Shown one piece after another: positions 1-11,870 of a DNA stretch of 64,000 bases. Position numbers and translations under genes: made by a program. Source of the DNA: Holothuria scabra. Lineage: Eukaryota; Echinodermata; Holothuroidea; Aspidochirotida; Holothuriidae. The stretch covers positions 2,480,001 through 2,544,000 of the forward strand of contig CM074179.1 in assembly GCA_037179385.1 (NCBI GenBank). Reading direction: 5' to 3'. The notes under the pieces were generated by a model. It saw nothing but the letters and a program-made list of their open reading frames with translations. It did not search any database and was not told the origin of the DNA. The first letter of the stretch is position 1. Every line of letters begins with the position of its first letter.

Positions 1-505
1 GTAACGTCTTACAAAGCATTTTGTTCCTTGTTTGGTTTTCGCCCCTCGGCTCTTCGCCAGAGAGTGGAGGGGACTTTTAGAAAAAAGAATTTTGTTCATT
101 CAGGCTGAAATGATCCTGCCTTAAATTTTGTCTTCAAAACCTCACTTATCTGTTGCCTAAGTGTGGTATGTCAAGTTTCTCATTTCACCACCAGAGATCT
201 ATTATTATGATAACATGTATTTGCAAATAATACAGTTGTTCTGTATGGTGTTTTGTGGAAGCAGCAAGGTGAATCTAGGAAAGGGGGAAGGAGAAGGATA
301 AAACCAAATTATTGATAATTAAGTTATAAGCATGGAGAATATATACCACAAATAGCTTTACCAAAGCCTTTTGTTTTCTTCCATTGTACAGTTTGCAAAG
401 GTTTCTATCTATTGTTCAGTGTTGAGCATAGTCGTAAACTGAACTTCACTTATTCAAGTAAATGGATAAACAGTATATCACACTTCAAAGTGATATCTCA
501 TCCTC
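1..505. other. Non-coding, probably intron of the gene ending at 3656
   Basis: No exon with plausible splice sites and no known repeat is visible. Because the first exon seen downstream (806) begins in mid-codon, this stretch is most likely intronic. Confidence 0.4.
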
Positions 506-785
506 TCAGGAGACCGACTTCACAGTCAAGTGGTTAGAGCATAAGAAGGTGCAGTCAGTATGTCTGGAGTTTGACTCCTGGCCAGGTCATTTTGAAGACT
601 TTAAAAAATCTACCTTCTGCCATTGTGCTTTTCGATCATAAGCAGTTGAGTTAGGAGTGGGAAAAACCAGCCAGTTGGTCACAACTAGAAATATGGCTGA
701 ATATCACTATATATATAACCAATTGATTAGAAACTTATGCATAAAACCTTATCTCACTAACTCAACTGCTCTGAGTGTAACCAAC
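506..785 (+). mobile_element. tRNA-derived SINE, copy 1
   Basis: The 5' part looks like a pol III tRNA promoter: an A-box-like stretch (AGTCAAGTGGTTAGAGCA, about 524-541) and a B-box-like stretch (GGAGTTTGACTCC, 566-578), about the spacing of a tRNA gene. The body that follows (CTACCTTCTGCCATTGTGC... to AACCAATTGATTAGAAAC) is shared with copies at 4049-4220 (+) and 9857-10085 (-). It lies just 5' of the exon at 806. The 3' limit is approximate. Confidence 0.65.
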
Positions 786-805
786 ATATATGTTTCATCC
801 TACAG

Positions 806-3656
806 CAAATGGTAGCATGTGGGGCAGTCATTCTTTGCATATCCCAGACCCTGCAATTGTCAGCATAAACGCTACAGCAGCAACAACCCCTAGTCCGAAA
901 CCTACAGAAAAGTTAGAAAGTAAGTATTATTATTACAAGTATTAAAATTAGCATTATGTAGAAAAAATGTCTCAAACTTCTGCATACCTTTTCAAAATGT
1001 AAAAGATGTTCTCTTCGTTTAGTGAAATGGTTTCTTCCAGGAATAATTGGTGTGGTACATTAGCGTAAAGGGAAATACTGTGTTTAATACACTCAAGCAT
1101 TGCATACAAAGAAAATGGCGTCAGTCCTTATGAAACCATCCAGTCTGAACAATGAACTCTTGTGATGTTTTCATCTCCTCAAAATTATACTAATTACAGA
1201 AGTTGCATCATTTGGATTTTAACAACTTTGGTTGACAAAATTATAATTTAGCCAAAAATAGCTGAATTTCTATCCCTTCAAAACTTATTTTTTTAAAAGA
1301 TGATTTACCTCAAAAATGATCACCTCAATTTCACAAATGATAGCAAAAATACTTTGGATCTGTTTGAGAGTTCCTACAACCATTTCGTTTTTTAATCAAG
1401 TTTTATCTTTGATTTTTTTCCAGATGGCCTGCCAGATGAACAACCGCATTGGATGGAATCACTAAAAACACTCACAGATGGGGAATCCCCAACACAAACT
1501 CACACAAACAGTCTTTTCCCAACACAACAGATACCACAGACTCTGCAGAGAGGTAGGTTTCAGGATCTTGGGTCAAAGGTCAGGTTCATTTAGCAAAGAT
1601 GATTTAATTTGTTGTTAGATAGGTGACAAATCTCAACAAGATCTTATGCTTCTTAGGATGTAGGAATCTTTATTAACCATAACAGGAATTTGGTGCCATT
1701 TCATCTCATAATTCATAAAACAGAGAAACACCGAAAGCCTAATAAAACCAATAACACAATCAAAGACTCTAAGACTGCATGATCACCTGCACTTCTCCCA
1801 ATATTTTTGCCAGAAATTAATGCATTTTCCCCTCATGCTGGGAAAATCATCTGATGAAAAGTTGATTGTGTGTCTAGTCATGAGAATTCCCTCCCCACAT
1901 TGAACCAAAATCCTGCAAAAACATTTTAGAGGGTGTGGGGTTGCGGCTTTCCTGGTCAGTCACATTCTCAGACCTGCTGGAAGCACACAAAACATTTGTA
2001 AGACTCCTATCTATGTGCAAACGTGTTTCTTTTCTCTTTCCCCGACAGATATTTTTTCGTGATGATTTAACGACATAACTAGACCTTGATGGCTTTATCT
2101 TACCTTCGTCTTTGTGGTGACCCACTCAAAACATCTTCTCTTCTTCCTGGTCTCTTGGTGCAGAAAATGACAACTTTGGAAGGTGTTATCTATCAAACAA
2201 GAACAGTGGGATGGGGATCCTAAAAGGGGCAAGTACCTTGACTGGATAGAGGGGAATAGTGCCCGATTCCTACTCACCTGTTCAGGAAGTCTGTGGTTTG
2301 TCACAGGTACTATAGTGTCGTTTCTTGATATATTTAGTTGCTGAGGTTATGAAATGCACGCTGGCAAAAATCGAGTCATTGGAAAACTTATTTATTTAAC
2401 TAGTTAGAAAAAGAGTTGATTTTGGAAACTGTGGCTGAAGTTTGTAGTTAATCCCATCTTTAAACTAAGATGAGAGAACTTTAAAAAAAGGTTTGATGTA
2501 ATGCCTGCTTCTGGTGACCCATATGGTATATGGAATGTTGAGAATAAAATCATGGATGCTCTGATGGTGTAACTTTCATTTTAATGTTCACAGCGATGAA
2601 ACTTTGCAGTTTTAAGGAGGCCAAAATTTGCTGTTTTGGGTTGATATCAGCTATTGAGCTAGTTTTGGACAGAGGATAATCGGAAGTAATGGTTGTAAGT
2701 GAAAAAAGATTTTTGTTGAACTAATATGTTCCTGAATTCAACTGATAAGGTTACATGCTGTTATGAGAGCATTCTGTAGTGTTTACTCATGACAAAATTT
2801 GACAGGAGGGATGCAGTGTGTGGTAAGATGATATACATACATGAGCTTGTTGTGCACTCTTTACACAGATAAAAACTATTAGGTTACAACCTGTTGATAT
2901 ACCTTAATAATCCTTTTCTGGGATAGCTCTGTAGTTTACCACCTTGTGGAGGCAATGCTACGGCTATTAGATTTCATTATTTCTGTTGACATGAGCATTG
3001 TGGTCAGATTTACATCGTAAGAAAATGATCTTTTTGGATCATCTGACATCATGAATTTTGAAGTGGGGGATCTTCATCTTAAAGAGTTGGATATATTTTG
3101 GGGGCTTGGTACAAATTTGCCATATGGTCCATAATAGGGTGTTCAGGGCAGGGTAGTGGGAAATTCCCCCCTCCACATGGATGTCCTAAGACAGTGCTAT
3201 GGACTGACTACAGAGTGACCTGTAATTTGAACACTTTCCAAAGAACAAATGCAGCATGAGATTATTAAGCAGCTTGTATTAGTCTCCCATTCATAGTTGC
3301 CCAAATGTGGGATCTAATTTGGTGAGACATCTGTTTTTTTTTTTTTTATATAAAAGAAACCTATTATTCCAACTAGCCATGCACAGGTGTAGCATTCTTC
3401 CTCTCTATAACAGAATAGTGAAAACAATTATGATTGTTAAATATGTATCAAAAGGTACATCGAGAGTGCATCATATTGTCTGCAGAGCCAAGAATTTTTG
3501 TTGATCCAGCCTCCCTTTTTCCCTTTGAGACAATCCTTTAGTTGTACTGTAATGTTTGAGTACTTGTCTTGATTGCAGACCATTGTTTGATACCTCCTGA
3601 CAGATCTTTAATTTCATACTTTTCTTGCAGAAGAGGCATGGCCTCTTGGACTATGA
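806..3656 (+). CDS. 3' end of an unrecognised host gene (last three coding exons)
   Basis: Three exons join in one open frame. Exon 806-919 has acceptor TACAG and donor GTAAGT; exon 1424-1552 has a pyrimidine-rich acceptor and donor GTAGGT; the terminal exon runs from 3631 (acceptor TTCTTGCAG) to a TGA at 3654-3656. The frame is 808-918, then a codon split over 919/1424-1425, then one split over 1552/3631-3632. The tail of about 88 residues is rich in S, T, P and Q, includes PDEQPHWMESLKTLTDGESP, and ends EEAWPLGL. No domain, membrane segment or signal is visible. It resembles the disordered C-terminus of a regulatory or RNA-binding protein, but that is a guess and I do not recognise the family. 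Upstream exons lie outside the window or were missed. The very short last coding exon (7 full codons) is the least certain part. Confidence 0.55.
1553..3630 (+). other. Intron of the unrecognised gene
   Basis: Bounded by GTAGGT at 1553 and TTCTTGCAG ending at 3630. The open frames inside it on both strands are short, without codon bias or recognisable motifs. No repeat family of this window was identified in it. Confidence 0.45.
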
Positions 3657-4048
3657 ATGAAGAATACTTGATTATTACTAAGAAACCTATACTGGAATGG
3701 TCTTACTGAGAAAATAGACAAAAAATATTATTTTGAGAGTTTTAAGTCTCATGGAACATTCATCTTGAACATCAGGTACATGAAAATAACAACTGGAAGT
3801 ATCTACTTTTTAACTTAAAATCTGCTACTCCATGTCTAGGTCGTATAGGATATCTGTTTTCATTTATTGCCATTTGATTTCTAGGCTGTATGGAGGTGTA
3901 TCTGTTTTCATTCTTGGCCAGCCTGTATTGATGGCTCATTCCATTTGCAACTCATGGCTCTACATAACTTGTTCCATTTTCATCTAATTATCTGAGTTGG
4001 TAGATTTCAGGAATTTCATTTTATTCAGTTTCATTTTAACAACTCCTT
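3657..4048. other. 3' UTR or flank of the unrecognised gene
   Basis: AT-rich sequence after the TGA. No clear polyadenylation signal close by; nothing else recognised. Confidence 0.4.
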
Positions 4049-4220
4049 GTCAGGAGACCCAGTGCTCCCTGTCTCCTACCTCCTACCTCTGCCGTTGTGC
4101 TTGGTGCTTCGCATAAGCAATGGACTAGGGAAAACAAGTCAGTGAGCCACAACTGGAAAAAAAAACTGTGGTCAGCCTGACCTAAACCAATTGGTTAAAA
4201 ACTGAGCCGTTAAACCTAAT
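4049..4220 (+). mobile_element. tRNA-derived SINE, copy 2 (5'-truncated)
   Basis: The body matches copy 1: CTACCTCTGCCGTTGTGC, GCATAAGCAATGGACTAGG, GTCAGTGAGCCACAACTGG, and an AACCAATTGGTTAAAAACTG tail. No tRNA-like A/B boxes precede it, so only the body is present. Boundaries are approximate. Confidence 0.6.
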
Positions 4221-4795
4221 CTTAACTACATCCCACCCACCCATCTTCTTACCATTGGGGAATATTGCTTTGCAGGGGACCTCTGCAGTAGGAAACCGGA
4301 GGTGATGTATGTTTTGGATAGATCTGCCAAATTTATACATTGGCAATGTAGGCATACTTTGGCAAGGTTGATAGCTAATTGAAATTCTCACGTTTTATTT
4401 GATGGAATGCCTGTGGTAAAGGGGAAGAACAAAACCTGGTAAATTTTCAACAGTTTTAAAGGGATTTGTACCATTGTTTATTTTGAAAAAGAAATTACAC
4501 AGAGAACTGAACACAGACTGCAGATTGAAAGAAAGAAATTGTAAACAAGTGAAATGAAGTAGTACACACAAAGATTAATTGGTATGGAATAGAATCAGCT
4601 GATGGTTTCATGAAGTTGATTTTATGGAGAAGTTATGCAAGGGGTCTGAGGGTTGAGGGGAAGTCAAGATTTGATTTTACATGAGTGTGTGGGAAAAGCA
4701 GACGAATGTCCGAGCATTTGGGAGATAACAAGGAGGAAAGTACCAAGAAAAGTTTAGTTAAACTGATGGTTAGAAGGAGTTGTACCTGCACCTGC

Positions 4796-5150
4796 CTGCA
4801 ATAATTTGTTTTGAAGAGAGCTGTGCCAATGAGGGAAAGGGTGCAAGATGTGACAGGAATTTAGAGCCAGTATCTGAGGTTTCCTGGAAATTGGGTAAGG
4901 AATGGTAAAGATTTGCTTCAGAGGGAGTAGTGAGGATGGTAGGTAAATGTCCGAACAGCAGTGTCAGGAGGAACATTAGAAAGGATAAAATGTAAAGAAG
5001 GTTATGTTAACAGTGATGGATAAAGTGAATAATATTAATATGCTGCAATTGCAATAATTTGTTTTTTTTGGTGAAGACAGCTGTGTAATCAAGTGATAAT
5101 GATAAACAAGATGCAAGATTTGACAGAAATTTCAAGCCAGCGTTTGGGGC
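4796..5150. repeat. Diverged pair of direct repeats
   Basis: Two stretches about 250 bp apart (4796-4880 and 5047-5150) share an order of blocks: CAATAATTTGTTTTG, gaa-gacagctgtg, gatgcaagatttgacag-aattt, agccag. It looks like an old local duplication of unknown origin. The flanks 4221-4795 and 5151-5850 hold nothing I recognise. Confidence 0.35.
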
Positions 5151-5850
5151 GTGCTGAACATTGAATATTAAACTTTGAAAAGGTACTCAAGATAACCTCA
5201 TTTCTGTTGAGTGAGAGAAATAATTTCAAAGTGTGAAACGTCTTAGAATCAAATCTTAATTGTTTTGAATATGGGCACATTCACGGTCAAAGGGTCAAGC
5301 AGGGTTGATCTTTATCAGTTGATCATCAGTTGATCATCAATTGGTTCATTGTGACTCAAGGGTTCAAAGGGGAAGCTTAAAGCAGCTAAGCTGTAAGTTC
5401 ACAGTTTGGAAGATATGTAATGATGAACGGTGACTCTTTGCAATCTTCAGTGATTGCTGTTACTAGAATAAGGAGGTCAAGAGGCCATGTTGAAGTTGGG
5501 TAGGTGAGGTCAAAGGTTGTAATTCATCAGAAAGCTATTGGTGTTGAAAGTGATGGAAATATAGACGTCAGTATAAAGTCATGGTAGCCAGAGGTCCCAG
5601 GTGAACAAAATAATATACCTTTATCAGTTTGAAACGTTGAATGAATGCATATACTACCGACAGGAAGGGATTGCTTCTTCTTCTTGGAAAAGTGGCAGCT
5701 TCGTCGTTATGAGGATGAATTGAAAAATAAATTCAAAGGGCAGAAAATGTGAATGACTGTGTTAACTCTCTTTTATATAGTTATCTGGTGTATGGAGATT
5801 GCTTTGTTATTGGGAACATGCTGCATTTTAGTTAAATGAGATTTGAGGAC

Positions 5851-6029
5851 ACACACCAACACTAATGTGTTGTGTTATATAGTGTCGGTCAACTCATTAA
5901 AAATTCCAAATTTATTTTCAATTATTGTTGAACTTCACGTTTGGTTTCCCTTTAGTCGCCTCTTACGACAGGCGGGATACACTGTGGGCATATTCTACAA
6001 CCCCAGCACACAGGGGACAACCACGGGGG
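5851..6029 (+). repeat. Dispersed repeat with GTCGCCTCTTACGACAGGC core, copy A
   Basis: Order of blocks: ACACCAACACTAATGTGTTG, TTATATAGTGTC, AACTCATTAAAAATT, TTTGGTTTCCCTTTAGTCGC, CTCTTACGACAGGCGGG, ATACACTGTGGGCATATTCT, ACAACCCCAGCACACAGGGG. The same order occurs at 7289-7412 and 24481-24640. No coding potential. A SINE or other non-autonomous element is likely. Confidence 0.6.
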
Positions 6030-7288
6030 CCTTGCTCGGTTTTGTGGCGCCGACAATCCATCAGTCGTAGGATGAGTAATAACGGCCTGCTTGCATTTTA
6101 GTGGCGAGAGTCGGGAAGAAACTACTCACCACACACGACCTCCTCATCATACCTGGATGCAGTGGTGAGGTAGACCAGAAAGGCAAATGTAGCAATATTG
6201 CTGTACCTTTACACGCAGGTGTGCCTGTCTACCTATGGTCACTATACTACAAAAGATAATGTGAAAATAGCCGATATAGTTTGCTATTAAACAAAGTGAA
6301 CATTCAAATCACTGTATCATAAACACAAGGCCTATCAGTCATGACCGCCTGGCCTCAGTTCTCTGTGAGGTTGCCGTCGATATGAAATCGGGTTGAAGAC
6401 AGTACGACGTTGCCCTTATCCCCTTGTTACAGATTACTACAATGTATTAGGTAACTTGCGGAAATTCTCTTCAAACCGTCAGAACGCGATTAGTTAATTC
6501 ACCTCGCCAGATGTGGAGCTTTCATGCCATAATTTGTCAGGAAATGTCTCCATTTTAAAACAATCACAATCTTCGCCCGAAAGTGAGATACCGTACTGTT
6601 ATTTCATACACAGCATTGCAAAATAATAGTAATATTAGCAAAAGATCTGCACATTTTGAATTATATACGCAGAGGACTAATTGAATTGAACGGAAAAAAT
6701 GCCCTCGTCAAAATTTCATTGTCTGTATTTACATATGTCTACGAGTCGAGAGACCTGACGCTATACCCCCTCCCCTCATCCTGTCGTAGAACACATACAT
6801 CTCGCGCAGACTCAATTTTCTTGGCCATTTATCAAGTAAAAAAAATATAAAGGTGCATTCACATTCAAAACATAATCTGCTGCGGTAGGCGGACGCAGGT
6901 ATTTTTCTTCAGCGCTAATGTGGAAATTCAACAAAACGCTTTCGTAGAAATTTGACATTAACGGAAATTTCAAAAAAAAAAAAAAAAAAAAAACGTCCGC
7001 GTTTGCGTGGCTATAAATGAGAAATATACCCTGCCCTTACTAAACCCAGCAGTTTTCTGTTTGAACCGTATAAACTATAAAGAATGCCTCGTGGTTAAAA
7101 CGACTCCGGGTTTTCACGAACACCAGAAATCCGCACAATTGTGTTTACTTTAGTGAGTGTCGTTACACGTGCATGATGGAGGCTGTCCCTTGCAGAATGA
7201 TTCAAAGGCGTTGAGAGGATATCGTATTGAAATAAGTGTGACCGGGAATTAAACAAAAGCTTTGTCAGTTAGTTAGATAAGAGTTAAC
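6030..7288. other. Intergenic, no gene seen
   Basis: Only short non-conserved open frames. Contains a run of 22 A at 6972-6993. Nothing else recognised. Confidence 0.4.
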
Positions 7289-7412
7289 GACACACCAACA
7301 CGAATGTGTTATATAGTGTCATACTGTTCAAATACTGTTCAAGTCCTCCAGTTTAGTCGCCTCTTACGACAGGCAGGGAATACCGTGGGCATATTACCCC
7401 CAGCCTACAGGG
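7289..7412 (+). repeat. Dispersed repeat with GTCGCCTCTTACGACAGGC core, copy B
   Basis: Shortened copy: ACACACCAACACGAATGTGT, TTATATAGTGTC, TTTAGTCGCCTCTTACGACA, GGGAATACCGTGGGCATATT, CCCCAGCCTACAGGGGG. It lacks the AT-rich middle of copies A and C. Confidence 0.6.
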
Positions 7413-9588
7413 GGAGAATAAAAACGTTGTTATTCGCCTGTTACGATAGATATTTTGCAGTCCAGATTGACGTGGAGACGTTTTCCCAGCCTTGCCGGAG
7501 AGTGTTACCATAAAGAAGATCAATTACTGGCGTAGCAAGCATTTTTGATTGGGTTTGGCCAACTGCAGAACCTGATCGCCAGTCTAGGGAACGAATTTAA
7601 CGCACTCCTTAGTACTCTGCCATTTATTAGATACATTTTCTGAAATATGACAAGTACATGGACACCGTTTTGTATTGCGATTGGAAGAAGGGGTGAGGAG
7701 GCAGATATCGAATAACAAGTTTTAGCCATCTCAAGCTGGCAGCTAATAATCCAGAATCTATCACAGAACTTCATATTCAGGTCCCTTGAGATCTATAAAG
7801 GTTAAAGGCGTTTGCCCCCTTCAAAGACGATTTGCTCAATAGAGCAACAAGGTTGGTTTAAACGGGGTTAACTGCCAAAATACAGTGACAAGCTTCACCC
7901 GAGAAAGCCCCTTTTTCTCGGGTAACATTGGCTAAAACGTCCTATTCAATTTTAGCAGCATGCAGCAAAACTTCTATCCCTTTGTGTAGATTTTGTTAAA
8001 ATTATGTGTCCTTAATGCGAAATGGTGCCATCCTTGGATAAAGATTGAACTGAATAACTTAGAATAACTTAAATTACGCAGTAGAAACTATTTTCCATGC
8101 GCGCGAAGCGCGCGGGAATTTTCCATCCCATATCATTCATTTAAAAAAAAACACACACAAAAGCAAACTTGCATTGAAAGTCAGCACCGAGACAGTTTAA
8201 TTCCTCATAAAATTCCATCTGCAAATCACAAGGCTAGTCTTCTACCTGATGATTCTCACAAAGCTTTTAACTTTAGCTGCTGTGCTTCTTCAAAAGGTGT
8301 TACCAGAAGATGATCATGAAAAGACAGCATTGAGGTAAAGTCTGAAGCGCGCGATAATTTTAATAATTTTGGAACCATATGTGATAGTCTGATAGACCAT
8401 GACCAAAATAAACCCATGACTCTGTCAAAAACATACCTCACCCTACCCCTACAGAGTAGAGCTTCAAAATGTCTGAGTAATGCGATGGGATATGTGCCCA
8501 AATCCCCCCCATGCTGGTGTCACTGAGATATAGACGTGTAAACAGTGACAATTACCAAGGTGCAAAGCAGGCCAAAAATTTTTATTGAAGCTGTTACGGA
8601 CCCAACGATACCTCTGAACACAACTGAAAACAACCTTGAGAACCGAAGGTTGGAGTGCACGAACTACACGCAAATGCTTGGTTATTTCTTGAAGAATTCA
8701 GGATTAAAATACGTCGATTTTCCGTTCGAACGACACCGTACCGTAACCCTGTGCAGGCAGAGAATGGAAATGTACCGGTCCCTCTAATTCTCGGATAAGT
8801 GTTGTTCCAGAAAACTCTCGAGAAATTTAATTTACTTATTATGTAATGCGAATCGTGACCAATGCGTGTCAGGCGTGCTGAAATGTGGCGTAAGAAATCA
8901 TTTATTTCAATCAGAAAAGTTGTTTGGAGACTACACCGACATCAGTCTCCGATTCCCCTAGGAACAGGTTTTTCCAATTACAATGGGAACCTGCTCCCTC
9001 TATATCCAATACAGCTTTCAAATTTAAACAATAAACATGGCCGGCAAATGGATAGGAAGACAGAAATATTCCTTTAAATTGCCCTTGCGAATACTGCGTT
9101 CCTTCATTCTCACTAATTAGCATATACACATGGGCTAACGGCAAAACCGAGCCGATTCATAATGTAAATTCGTTTGATAATTAATACAACAAACAGGCTG
9201 AAAGCGCGCGGAGCGTGCAAAAATCTTGGGAATCCAGGAAAGATCCGAAAATGTGGTGGTCATAGTGCATATGTAAACACAGCGAAATACGGAAACATCT
9301 ACGGCAGATGAAATGAAAGCATGATGCACTACCTCTGTAAATTCGTTTTTGATCAATTACATAAAAATAATGGAACCCACTAGGCTACCCCATTGTGTTT
9401 GGCGGTCACCGTAAGCAATAATTATCATAATTATGTCATGTCATAATTAATACACGACAAACCTGCAGCAGTGTAAAATCGATAATTTGTAAAGCCGTGG
9501 TTTTGTCCGTGAGATGACCCTGACTCAGATCTTGTGACTCGGACTCTGTCTTGGGCTCGGTAACGGCACAATTAGGATTCAACAACAC
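7413..9588. other. Intergenic, with degenerate GC-hairpin repeat sequence
   Basis: No gene recognised. A strong palindrome GCGCGCGAAGCGCGCG lies at 8099-8117, followed by GGAATTTTCC; weaker relatives are near 8347 and 9205. The same signature lies inside the hAT-like elements at 12946-15867, 17167-19141 and 36234-36947, so part of this stretch is probably an older member whose ends I could not find. Confidence 0.4.
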
Positions 9589-9788
9589 TGGTATTTATTG
9601 TACTACTGTGCGCTGGAAACTGCGGTACTCAGTTTTCGAATTATTTTAGTAACTTGTAGAAACGTCGACTCCGCTTGCTATGAAAATTGGTATTGGTATT
9701 TATTGTACTACTGTGCGCTGGAAACTGCGGTACTCAGTTTTCGAATTATTTTAGTAACTTGTAGAAACGTCGACTCCGCTTGCTATGA
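9589..9788. repeat. Tandem duplication, about two copies of a 105-bp unit
   Basis: GTATTTATTGTACTACTGTG begins at 9591 and again at 9696. The intervening sequence, through GTCGACTCCGCTTGCTATG, is repeated essentially without change, indicating a recent duplication. The two open copies make a repetitive 72-residue frame that I do not regard as a gene. Confidence 0.85.
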
Positions 9789-9856
9789 AAAAAAGTCACA
9801 AAGACGAATCAAATGAAGGTTGGCCCTTATTGTTTTCCGTAGTTTTTGAAAGGTCC

Positions 9857-10085
9857 AGTTAGTTAGATGGAGTTTTACGGCTCAGATTGTAACCAATTGG
9901 TTTAGGTCGAACCAGCCACGGCCTTTTCCACTTGTGACTCACTGGCTTGCTTTCCTTACTCTACGGAAGGGGTAGAAAGTCAATTTCAGCCTATTCGGGT
10001 TAGGCCAAACGCCTCACGGCTACTTTTTTAAAGCACGGACCCGTCTTTCTGACCCAATTGGGACCGACCACGAAGCTAAACGTTT
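9857..10085 (-). mobile_element. tRNA-derived SINE, copy 3
   Basis: The reverse complement reads (5' to 3') CCCCTTCCGTAGAGTAAGG, AAGCAAGCCAGTGAGTCACA, GACCTAAACCAATTGGTTAC, CTGAGCCGTAAAACTCC. This matches the body and tail of the copies at 4049 and 506. Any tRNA-like head would lie near 10030-10085 and is too diverged to define. Confidence 0.55.
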
Positions 10086-10185
10086 CATTTGATCAGCCTG
10101 GCCTGCAATGCTGCTCCCCAAACTATAGGCCTACTCCGACGTCGGAACAACAAGACGTTGCCAACCTTTAGACAAAATGCTGGAT

Positions 10186-10259
10186 ATGTCATGGACCTGT
10201 CATACATGCATGACAACCAAGGTTTACTATCATGGACCTTTCATGCATGCATGACAACC
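10186..10259. repeat. Short direct repeat
   Basis: TCATGGACCTGTCATACATG followed by CATGACAACC recurs 41 bp downstream with two differences. A minor local duplication. Confidence 0.6.
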
Positions 10260-11743
10260 GTAAATTTAATCTTGGTATGGAAGGAATAAATACTACACGG
10301 GAAAGGACGGGACTATTCGATACTATTAGTAATAGGGACACTGTGAAATATTCGTTGTTATTGTCATTTCCAAATGAAGAGCCTCATTTTACAGTGTGTA
10401 TACGACAGTTCATTTTTTACGACAGTTCATTTGTTTGTTTGATTGTTTGATTTTTTTTTGTTGGGGTAGGGGTAGGGGTGGGGGAGTACGACGCCTAAAA
10501 AACCTCCAATCGATTCATACCTATTTTGCAACTCGTTTGGTAACCTCTCAGTGCGAAAAATTTAGTTCATCGTCACCCTGCCCCTAAGGAATCAGCCAGT
10601 TATGAAATCCGACGAGTGTCAGACCCAACTTTACGAGCAACAGAAAAGTGTGGAAATTTGGTACTCCCGGCCAGATTACAGGGTCAAATGTACTTGTATC
10701 CTGTTTACGCATGCGTGCAGATATATCTGCCTACCTAGCGAACGTTCATCTATTGCTCTCCATTGGCTTCATCAATTGAAGTCCAATAAATTCACAACTG
10801 CCAGACTGCCACGAAGACTGGAGGTACACTTCGCACATTTAATACTGGTTCTGTTTCCTTTCGCGAGTCTTTCCATAACTTTCAATGGCACTCATTCCTG
10901 AAAGTGGTTAGGTATATAGAATGTGAGAACGTCAGACACAAAGCCAAGAACTTTTGAGAATGAGGTGGGCAAATATTTCTTTAAAGTGGCGATTTTTTAG
11001 GAAAGTTATCGGTGGATACTCCGGATAAAAACAACTTCAATCACCAAGAAATTCTACTCAATTTCAAATTTTCTTCAAAACAATATATTGTAATATTATT
11101 GTTAAAAAGAAAGAAAGACGACGAGTTCTTTGCCAGGGCTTTGAAACGCTGCCCCCATCCGGTAAATCGTGGCTCCAACCTTGTTGCACGACCCTTTAAC
11201 AATGAATGGGGTAATTCGGAATTCTGTGTCAGCCTCTTTCTCCGTGGCTTTGTACGGTCCTCTTGCTCTGCAGACCTACAGTAGAAGGTCCTTGTGCATT
11301 TGTTACTTTACTACAAACAAAGTTCGACTACTATCTTGGACCAAGGGAAACTACATACGTGCATGAGAGGTTGTTCTCTAATACTGCATGCCCTTCCAGG
11401 GATTTTCCAACAAGACCCATCTCCAATCAGCTCTGCCCAGAGGGGACCCGGCCCCGTCAAGCTGACCCCTGATTTCTGGGGACTGTTTCGAATTCGGCTC
11501 ACGCGCTCGTACATTGGTGAACTTTCGGTGCACGTTTCATACGTACTCGATATCTCATCTCAAATGCGATCAACACACGTTCTAATCATACTTCCAACAC
11601 TCGGCCAGCCACTCCCCTTTTTGCTATTAGGTGAACAACCCAGACTACAAGCTGTTATCAAAATGACGAAACCACAATAAGTGAAAGAGCGTTTATAACA
11701 TTAACAAAGGATAAATGAATAAATATTATAAATAAATGAATAA
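10260..11743. other. Intergenic, no gene seen
   Basis: Several open frames of 60-128 codons overlap on both strands around 11000-11680. None shows a domain, consistent splice sites or a conserved composition. Treated as non-coding. Confidence 0.35.
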
Positions 11744-11870
11744 TAAAAACGTTTTGTTGACGTTTGGAATAGCCTTCCTGAAAAGTAGTTTCAGTTGCGA
11801 GTGTTTTCATATTTAAGAAGTCTTTGGATAGGTTTTGGGCTGGCCAAGAGATTGTATATATAACTATGAA
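11744..11870 (+). pseudogene. Decayed 3' end of a LINE reverse-transcriptase ORF
   Basis: One frame reads FVDVWNSLPEK then a stop; the next frame continues FIFKKSLDRFWAGQEIVY. VWNSLP followed by FK..LD.FW is the usual C-terminal signature of CR1/L2/jockey-type LINE polyproteins. At least one stop and one frameshift are present. No upstream RT domain remains. Confidence 0.5.

Noticed and set aside
11012..11680. Overlapping open frames up to 128 codons
   Set aside because: Several overlap in different frames, none has a domain or splice context, and starts include non-ATG codons.
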